Shown here: positions 18,785-25,200 of the stretch, piece after piece
Position numbering within the stretch: the first letter of the stretch is position 1
Layout of the letters: each line of letters starts with the position of its first letter
Source of the DNA: Apostichopus californicus
Taxonomy: Eukaryota; Echinodermata; Holothuroidea; Aspidochirotida; Stichopodidae
Reading direction: 5' to 3'
DNA: 25,200 bases
Assembly (NCBI GenBank): GCA_020650975.1
Contig: JAIPMN010002432.1
Coordinates: forward strand, 1-25,200
Notes under the pieces: generated by a model
Database searches by the model: none
The model's input: only the letters and a program-made list of their open reading frames with translations
What the model was told of the DNA's origin: nothing
Position numbers and translations under genes: made by a program

Positions 18785-18850
18785 CAAAATGGTCTAGTGG
18801 TAGAGGAAACTTATTGGACCACAGGGTCCTGGTTCAATCATAACTTGTGC
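18785..18850 (+). mobile_element. Second tRNA-like SINE head
   Basis: TGGTCTAGTGGTAGAGG at 18790-18806 is A-box-like (10 of 11 positions), and GGTTCAATCAT at 18831-18841 is a weaker B box (8 of 11). Spacing of 30 nt is tRNA-like. It is divergent from the one 270 bp upstream. Not predicted to be a functional tRNA. Confidence 0.5.
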
Positions 18851-18857
18851 TTTTCTG

Positions 18858-18863
18858 TTTAAT
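18858..18863 (-). promoter_or_regulatory. Candidate variant polyadenylation signal of the HYR gene
   Basis: TTTAAT on the plus strand is ATTAAA on the minus strand, about 280 nt downstream of the HYR stop codon. Another lies at 18593. Position-based only. Confidence 0.3.
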
Positions 18864-19138
18864 TTCCCCCTAACCTTTGACCTCGACAAATCTCAAACAG
18901 AATCAACGACTCACATACTACTACTGTGGATCTACATACCTAGTAAGAAGCTTTTACTTTTTGCAGTTGTTCTTCTTTCAACTTATACTCGTCAAAACTT
19001 TAAAACGCTTAAAACCATTATTTGCTCTGTTGCCGGACTGGAGGTAAAAGGTTTAGGTCATTCAATATGGCAGATCATTATACCAACATATGGTTGAATT
19101 ACATTTCATCGATATATATAGTCTGCACTTAAATATTA

Positions 19139-19728
19139 CTATATCATAGTGCTACCTGTATTCTCCCGTGGACTAGCAATAGGAGGCTTATTTAGAGTAT
19201 CAAAGCGATCTGCCGGCCTTGGAAGACTACTCCACAGGAGAGATTTGTTCTCGTAATTTTGTCTAGCAGCAGCAGGTTGTATTGGGCTTGACTGTGAAGA
19301 TGGGTGTGGTGTGGAGGGCAATGGACGTGCAGCATCGACTGCCGGCGTCTCGGGGATAAAAAAGGGATTCATTGCAGGATTCTCGTCTCCGATCACGTAC
19401 AGGTACTCATCATTTTCCATACCCTGGTTGGTCACACCAGCAGTGACTGGTGGAGCAGTAGGGCCTGTCGCCATTTGTCCGGCAGGAGGGTTTCCACCTT
19501 CACTGGTGAAATATGTATTTTGAACCTGGCCGGGTTCCGAATCACCAAAACTCTTGGACGCTTTGTCGGTGTCTTTCGATAATTGATCCATCCCTACGAA
19601 GTCCTCCTGACCGCCTGTTTCCTCTCCTCTGCGAGAGCGAGAGCGACAGCAACAGCAGATGCCACAACATAAGGCCAATATCACAAGGAGAACAACGGCT
19701 GCAATGGCAAGAAGAAATGGTAGGGCAA
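19139..19728 (-). CDS. HYR gene terminal exon: transmembrane segment and cytoplasmic tail
   Basis: The acceptor CTCTTGCAG precedes TT GCC CTA; with the A from the previous exon this completes an isoleucine codon. The membrane helix of about 22 residues is followed by a cysteine cluster suited to palmitoylation and by Arg-rich stop-transfer residues. The tail has DEYLYVIGDENPAMNPFF and the PxxP-rich RPLPSTPHPSSQSSP, plausible kinase or adaptor sites. The stop is TAG at 19141-19139. Confidence 0.88.
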
Positions 19729-22700
19729 CTGCAAGAGAAAAATGAGATGAGAATTAAAATCAATTCATTAAAGTAATATTGCCATCAGTAAAATTCTATT
19801 TTTTTAAATTTGTCAGAAATGTCCAATTGTCTGCTAAAATTGTCTTCCTCAATTTTGAATGGAGAAAGAAGAGTCAGGCCCTAATGATTGTGATGAAAAT
19901 TTCAGTAGCTATAGAGCCCTGGCATCAAAACTGATGAGCTGGATGACCCCATTGTCCACCTTAGTCATTGTGACAACGCTCCAGCGGCAGATAATTGAGC
20001 CTGGGTAAGGCCGGGGTCTTATGATTGGAGAAGGGCTTTACATGGAGGGGGTATCTCCCTGCACCTCTATGATAAAGGTTTTTGTATGATTGAGGTTGCC
20101 AAGTGGCTAAATGTTTTGTATTGTGAATTACTTTTTGTCGATAAAAAATTGACATTTTGCTTTTTCTTTGGCCATTTTTTGACCATCTTCCAAATATTTT
20201 GGTGACCTTAAGGAGCGTCCCAGTCCCCAGTATTGATAACAGGGCTGTAGACCATCAACGATCTGTAAAGGCTAATGCAAGAAATACCTGCTATAAAGGG
20301 TTTATTTAAAGCAAAAAATAGGAAAAACCGAAACTGGAATTGTTACTATGAAAATTAATTGCAATTAATAAATACATGGCTTGGGCTGGATTGTCAACAA
20401 ATATAAATAGAACTCAGAATGAAGGTTTAAATTCTGAAATTGTTTGATGGTAACATGAACCTCTAAGTGGTATTACACTTGTATATTCTTCAGTTATGCA
20501 TCAACCTGGTATTTCATATTAGATTCTTTTATATAATTTCTTTTATTGTTGGTATGCTGACCTGAAAAACCCCATGCGATCGGACTGATCGATAACTTAA
20601 AGGCATTGAAGACTCGCCCCAAGCAGCGTGCCGCCCTGTGAAAAAGTTAACTTTCTGTTGCTTGCAAGTGAAGTTTTTCTCTTGTCGCTACAAAATGCAG
20701 ACAGTAAGGAAACGTGATACCTTGTTATCTTTAGCTGGACCTGAGATGTCAATTGCTGTATCGTTTGTACATTGTGCTGTGGGTATTGACCGCAGCTATA
20801 TGTACTGACTGTACACTAGTGTCTATAATTACCGACGATAGCAAGCTGTGTGTATTTTCTGGGATCGATGGTGGTGTCTAACACTTCCGTTACACCTCAT
20901 TTGAAAGTAGGTCAGATTACCGGCATTAGACGTTTCTTTTTGCGCGAGTCTTCACACCCTTTAAAACTTACTTATCAATGACACCGACACCACAAATTGA
21001 CAGGACGCCTCATTTCCGGACGGGTCCACAGCCGTGAGATTCACCGAGGTGTCCTCTAACTGGTACCTGAAGCGGACGTCGTGTGACGACGATACTGCCA
21101 CCTGACCGGAATTATCGGTGGCTTCTATAGCTGTCTGCCAGTCAAATGTTCCGTAGTAACTGAGTACCGTGACGTCATAACGCTCCAGGCAACTGAGAAC
21201 TGGATCTGTTACATCTGAAGAAATGGAAAAGAAATTGTGATGATGCGAAGTAAAATTAAGCTGTATATCTCATACTTTGTTTGGCACATGCCTTGCCGGC
21301 AATGGACTTAATTCTTACATCAGGATACATGTCATGTAATGCTAAGTAACGACCATTATTACAGTGGCGTTATCCCAGACATTAACAAGCACCTTTAAAC
21401 TTTTAGCAATCTGGAAATTATGACCCCTTTAATGTGATTGTAAGTAAGACACATTAGAGTGTAATAACATCCCCAGACCTTGTTTGATACCCTGGCACTG
21501 GACTTGTTACATTTGGATATTAAGGCCATTTAAACATGATACTTTGGACCTTAAATGATGGTTTTAAACTAAAACTTTGTTTTTGGCACCTGATCATAGA
21601 ACTTATTATATTCTGCATAAAAGTTGTGTAATGAGATACTAAATAAACAACATTATGGGACTGTTACTTCTTACTGTATTTACCACCTTGAACAAACTGG
21701 ACTAGCTTGTTAAGATAAATGCCCTTAAACATGATATATTACATAAAGTAAGAAGAATTAATGGTGCTGTAATCTCATGTGCTGTGATCTCGTGTTTGGC
21801 ACCCGGAGCATGGGACGTACTTGTTATGTTTGGATATTAAGTGCTATGTAAGACACATTATCGCCGAGCTGTGACCTCACATCTTGCTATTTGACACAGG
21901 ACTTATTTCATTCACATAAATGCCATATATTTAGTAAAATAATTATGTAACTGTAACCTAGTATCCTAGCACACAACTATACTGCTCCTAGGTAACAAAA
22001 CCACTATTACAATGCTCTGAAACTTAACCTTATATTTTGGTTACTTTACAATGCAGCTCATTATTGTAGCATAGTATTATACAATTAGACAATTCCAGCT
22101 TATAATACTGCTCATGTATTTGCCATGAATACCAAGATTACACTGTACCAAGTGGACGGATTTGCAACTGCAAGGACACATTAATTTGCCCAGGGAAAAC
22201 AAATGCCTTTGAAATATAATCCACTTACAAGTAATTGTAATAATTCATGAGGAAATAATAGTGCCCTGCTTCCCGACCCACTCCCCTTCACAAAGAAAAT
22301 TATATTCATTGTGCAAACCTAAAACTTGGCAGGAGTAATCATACGATAAACTAGCATAAATACTAGAACAATATATGTGTGCAAGGTGGTGTGACCCAAC
22401 AAGAGGAATGAGAAAACAAAAATTGCTGGTTGTGGGATTTTCCAGATGTACACTTTTTAGAGCCTGCCCACTTCCATAACCTAAGCTAGCTAAGCTTTGA
22501 TCTAATGGGTGTTGGGCTGCTGGATCATAGATCTAAGGGGTGTTGGGCTGCTGGGTCATGGATCTAATGGGTGGTGGTCTGCTGGGTCATGGATCTAACG
22601 GGTGCTGGTATGATGGGTCATGGATCTAAGGGGTGCTGGTCTGCTGGGTCATGGATCTAACCGGTGCTGGTTTCCTGGGTCATGGATCTAAGGGGTGCTG

Positions 22701-25200
22701 GTTTCCTGGGTCATGGATCTAATGGGTGTTGGGCTGCTGGGTCATGGATCTAGGGGGTGCTGGTCTGCTGGGTCATGGATCTAAGGGGTGCTGGTCTGCT
22801 GGGTCATGGATCTAAGGGGTGGTGGTCTGCTGGGTCATGAATCTAAGGGGTGGTGGTCTGCTGGGTCATGGATCTAAGGGGTGCTGGTCTGCTGGGTCAT
22901 GGATCTAAGGGGTGCTGGTCTACTGGGTCATGGATCTAAGGGGTTCTGGTCTACTGGGTCATGGATCTAAGGGGTGCTGGTCTACTGGGTCATGGATCTA
23001 AGGGGTGCTGGTCTACTGGGTCATGGATCTAAGGGGTGCTGGTCTGCTGGGTCATGGATCTAAGGGGTGCTGGTCTGCTGGGTCATGGATCTTAGGGGTG
23101 CTGGTCTGCTGGGTCATGGATAAGTCCTCGCTTCTGTTTTATCGGTTTAAAAGTTTGCAGACCATGGTATTAGAAGAACTTAATGCTAAAACCTCTCACC
23201 TTGCACGGTAACGTTGAAGGTACAGTAAACCTCGAACTTCGGTTGTATTTGATCTACATATTGGTATTCGACTGTGACTTCACCCGCAGGGAAAGAGTCC
23301 CCAGGCATGTGATTTGATGAGACTATCACTGTCCTTCCCAGCTTGTGATCAACTATTGGCACGTTCCACATCACTTCTAAAGTATTTGCATCCTCTGGCA
23401 AATCAAGCACCATGCTATCAGGACAAAATTCCACACTCAGGGGATTTTCTTCAGAATGGAAAAAAAAGGAAAATAAAAGGTGGAAGTTAATTGGGGAATT
23501 GAACAATTTCATCTTTCTTTCTAAGATGTCTTTACCGATGCCTATTCCTATGTCTATGCCGATGTCCTACACCAGCCCACTTTAATACACATCAGTTCCA
23601 TACTCTCTACCAAACAGCTAGTGTTAAAGGGTGTTAAGACTCGCGCAAAAAGAAACGTCTAATGCCGGTAATCTGACCTAGTTTCGAATGAGGTGTATCA
23701 GAAGTGTTAGACACCACCATCGATCCCAGAAAATACACACACAGCTTGCTACCGTCGGTAATTAGACACTAGTGTACAGTCGGTACATACAGCTGCGGTC
23801 AATACCCACAGCACAGTGTAAAAACGATACAGCGATGGACATCTCAGGTCCAGCTAAAGATAACAAGGTATCACGTTTCATTACTGCCTGCATTTTGTAG
23901 CAACACAAACAAAACATCACTTGCAAGCAACGGAAAGTTAACTTTTTCAGATGGCTGCACACGGTTTGGGGCGAGTCTTCAATGCCTTTAATTGATTCTT
24001 TACTGCTATAAAGTACACAAAGACACAGTCACAGGTGTGTGACAATAATTACATTTTACCTTGTTGCACCGTAACATTTACCTTGTTGTACAGCAATAGT
24101 AATTACCTTGTTGTACGTTAACATTAAATGTACATCTCTCCATTTCTCCATTCAATCCAGTCACCACGTGGTTTACTTCAGATGAACCCAATTTGAAGAT
24201 ACTCCCAGGCGAAGGTGTCGATGAAGACGACTGTACTGGTACATTAGATCGAAGGGTTGGCCAATATACCTGAAGATCTATTTCATCGGATTTAGCCTCG
24301 CCAGAAATATCAGTTGGACAGTTACGTAAGGCTGCAAACATAAAATAAACATGGAATGATCATAGAACAACCCGATTGAGTCTGAGGTTCTGCTGTAAAC
24401 ATGGTATGACCATAGAACAACCCTATTGAGTCTGAGGTTCTGCTGTAAACATGGAATGATCATAGAACAACCCTATTGAGTCTGAGGTTCTGCTGTAAAC
24501 ATGGAATGATCGTAGAACAACCCTATTGAGTCTGAGGTTCTGCTGTAAACATGGAATGATCATAGAACAGCCCTATTGAGTCTGAGGTTCTGCTGTAAAC
24601 ATGGAATGATCATAGAACAACCCTATTGAGTCTGAGGTTCTGTTATAAACATGGAATGATCATAGAACCCTATTGAGTCTGAGGTTCTGCTGTAAACATG
24701 GAATGATCATAGAACAACCCTATTGAGTCTGAGGTTCTGCTGTAAACATGGAATGATCATAGAACAACCCTATTGAGTCTGAGGTTCTGTTATAAACATG
24801 GAATGATCATAGAACAACCCTATTGAGTGTGAGGTTCTGTTATAAACATGGAATGATCATAGAACAACCCTATTGAGTCTGAGGTTCTGCTGTAAACATG
24901 GAATGATCATTGAACAACCCTATTGAGTCTGAGGTTCTGTTATAAACATGGAATGATCATAAAACACCCTTATTGAGTCTGAGGTTCTGCTGTAAACATG
25001 GAATGATCATAGAACAACCCTATTGAGTCTGAGGTTCTGCTGTAAACATGGAATGATCATAGAACAACCCTATTGAGTCTGAGGTTCTGCCGTAAACATG
25101 GAATGATCGTAGAACAACCCTATTGAGTCTGAGGTTCTGCTGTAAACATGGAATGATCATAGTACAACCCTATTGAGTCTGAGGTTCTGCTGTAAACATG
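19139..25200 (-). CDS. HYR-domain single-pass membrane protein, C-terminal part
   Basis: Four exons join in frame on the minus strand: 24331-24107, 23448-23200, 21214-20972 and 19728-19139. The first three each encode one HYR domain, an immunoglobulin-like fold of about 80 residues found in adhesion and extracellular proteins. Each has the paired cysteines at the start (NCPTD, FCPDS, SCLER) and end (RCTFNV, YCTFNV, SCQFVV) plus a central W. The third also has the diagnostic TDNSG and DPSGNEA. The terminal exon supplies a transmembrane segment (ALPFLLAIAAVVLLVILALC), a CCGICCCCRSRSRR juxtamembrane patch and a cytoplasmic tail of about 165 residues. The tail has tyrosines (DEYLYV, NYENKSLLW) and proline-rich stretches. 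All HYR exons are phase 1-1. The N-terminus lies beyond 25200. Ligand and exact orthologue are unknown. Confidence 0.9.
19729..20600 (-). other. Last intron of the HYR gene outside the MITE
   Basis: No exon, RNA gene or clear repeat is seen between the terminal exon acceptor and MITE copy A. Short frames at 19961-20155 and on the plus strand have no family resemblance. Confidence 0.5.
20601..20960. mobile_element. 360-bp MITE, copy A, with TTAA target duplication
   Basis: Flanked by TTAA at 20597-20600 and 20961-20964. The ends are inverted repeats: left AGGCATTGAAGACTCGCCCC, right TGCGCGAGTCTTCACACCCT. There is no transposase frame. TTAA duplication fits piggyBac or Kolobok superfamilies; the AGG terminus is closer to Kolobok. 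It sits in the last HYR intron directly beside the splice donor, in the opposite orientation to copy B. Confidence 0.9.
20972..21214 (-). CDS. HYR gene exon: membrane-proximal HYR domain
   Basis: A 243-nt exon, acceptor TTCTTCAG, donor A|GTAAGT, phase 1-1. It encodes VTDPVLSCLERYDVTV, then W, EATDNSGQVAV, the glycosylation site NLT, and VDPSGNEASCQFVVSV. It is the most canonical HYR domain in the window. A MITE starts 11 nt beyond its donor-side end. Confidence 0.92.
21260..21960. repeat. Very degenerate repeat in the second HYR intron
   Basis: Related segments recur near 21276, 21478, 21575, 21787 and 21878. Each has TTGTTTGGCACC-like words followed after about 15-20 bp by GGACTT(G/A)TT and then an A/T-rich TGGATATTAAG-like end. 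The best pair shares TGTTTGGCAC and TTTGGATATTAAG. Spacing is irregular (about 90-210 bp), so this is an old tandem or clustered repeat. Confidence 0.5.
22499..23120. repeat. 31-bp minisatellite in the second HYR intron
   Basis: About 20 copies of a 31-bp unit, with sub-sequences TCTAAGGGGTGCTGG, TCTGCTGGG and TCATGGA in order. Variant units (TTTCCTGGG, TCTACTGGG, GTGGTGG) cluster in neighbouring copies. It ends 80 bp before the second HYR exon. Because 31 is not a multiple of 3, the frame at 23005-23211 is incidental. Confidence 0.97.
23200..23448 (-). CDS. HYR gene exon: second HYR domain
   Basis: A 249-nt exon, acceptor TTCTGAAG, donor G|GTGAGA, phase 1-1. It encodes NPLSVEFCPDSMVLDLPE, then W-NVPIVD, SSNHMPGDSFPAGEVTVEY and YCTFNVTVQ with an NVT glycosylation site. 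Its last base joins the next exon as GAT (Asp), giving the usual HYR-HYR linkage. Confidence 0.92.
23628..23987. mobile_element. 360-bp MITE, copy B, inverted relative to copy A
   Basis: Flanked by TTAA at 23624-23627 and 23988-23991. The ends are AGGGTGTTAAGACTCGCGCA and GCGAGTCTTCAATGCCT. The reverse complement aligns along the full length with copy A at close to 90% by eye. The minus-strand frame 23762-23962 lies inside it and is not a gene. Confidence 0.9.
24056..24124 (-). repeat. Triplicated exon-end and splice-donor segment
   Basis: On the plus strand, TTACCTTGTTG occurs at 24056, 24078 and 24103, followed by related AC-GTAACAT or ACAGCAATAG. On the sense strand each reads CAACAAG|GTAA, a good donor. 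The donor nearest the exon (24106) keeps phase 1; the others lie 25 and 47 nt further and change frame. Read-through meets TAA after nine further codons. Confidence 0.85.
24107..24331 (-). CDS. HYR gene exon: third HYR domain counted from the membrane
   Basis: A 225-nt exon, acceptor TGTTTGCAG, donor G|GTAATT, phase 1-1. It encodes LRNCPTDISGEAKSDEIDLQ, VYWPTLRS, SPGSIFKLGSSEVN and RCTFNVNVQQ. It is more diverged than the others, without the SGN box. Two further copies of its donor-side end follow. Confidence 0.85.
24346..25200. repeat. 50-bp minisatellite upstream of the third HYR exon
   Basis: About 17 copies of a 50-bp unit continue to the window edge, built of CATGGAATGATCATAGAACA, ACCCTATTGAGTCTGAGG and TTCTGCTGTAAA in order. 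One copy near 24661 lacks five bases. Some units carry TTCTGTTATAAA instead. It begins about 15 bp from the acceptor of the exon ending at 24331 and shares sequence with that acceptor region. Confidence 0.97.

Noticed and set aside
18785-18850. A functional tRNA gene
   Set aside because: Poor B box and no pairing acceptor stem; treated as a SINE-like head.
19304-19776. Overlapping plus-strand frames
   Set aside because: Shadows of the HYR terminal exon on the other strand.
23762-23962. Minus-strand 66-codon frame
   Set aside because: Entirely within MITE copy B; not conserved in copy A.
24278-24463. Minus-strand frame running from the 50-bp array into a HYR exon
   Set aside because: The array part is repetitive and intronic; the period of 50 changes frame each unit.
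24346-25200. CRISPR-like array
   Set aside because: The 50-bp units are contiguous without unique spacers and the host is an animal; it is a minisatellite.

Overview
This is eukaryotic, animal-type DNA: AT-rich, with short phase-compatible exons, GT-AG introns, many mini- and microsatellites and decayed transposons. Two single-copy metazoan genes can be recognised exon by exon (MTHFS and DCTN3), together with the 3' half of a HYR-domain membrane protein. HYR genes are especially expanded in echinoderms, hemichordates and amphioxus, so a marine invertebrate deuterostome, perhaps an echinoderm, is the best guess. The species cannot be read from the window.

Layout. Positions 1-970 hold GC-rich repeats and unassigned sequence. 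Positions 971-3614 (+) hold the last three exons, all phase 0, of an unrecognised gene whose product ends in a C-terminal membrane anchor; its first visible intron carries a decayed repeat with a 21-bp rhythm. Positions 3615-8210 are intergenic, with a 95-bp duplication, a 32-bp minisatellite and a 34/35-bp minisatellite. Positions 8503-10647 (-) hold a complete three-exon MTHFS (202 aa). A 695-bp head-to-head interval separates it from a complete six-exon DCTN3 (11343-16328, +, 180 aa). The DCTN3 last intron has U12-type splice signals, and its third intron carries an antisense LINE fragment. Positions 16329-19138 are 3' UTR and intergenic, with two tRNA-like SINE heads. Positions 19139 to past 25200 (-) hold the 3' end of the HYR gene: three phase 1-1 HYR exons, then an exon for the transmembrane segment and a cytoplasmic tail. 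Its introns contain two minisatellites (31-bp and 50-bp units) and two oppositely oriented 360-bp MITEs with TTAA target sites.

The genes are not an operon and share no pathway: MTHFS acts in folate metabolism, DCTN3 in the dynactin shoulder, and the HYR protein at the cell surface. Adjacent genes alternate strand, so the pairs are convergent, divergent, convergent. The most unusual part is the HYR locus. Two HYR exons totalling 492 nt are enclosed by an inverted MITE pair, one copy of which lies 11 nt from a splice donor. A third HYR exon ends in a triplicated splice-donor segment, and the neighbouring 50-bp array repeats an acceptor-like motif on the sense strand about 17 times.
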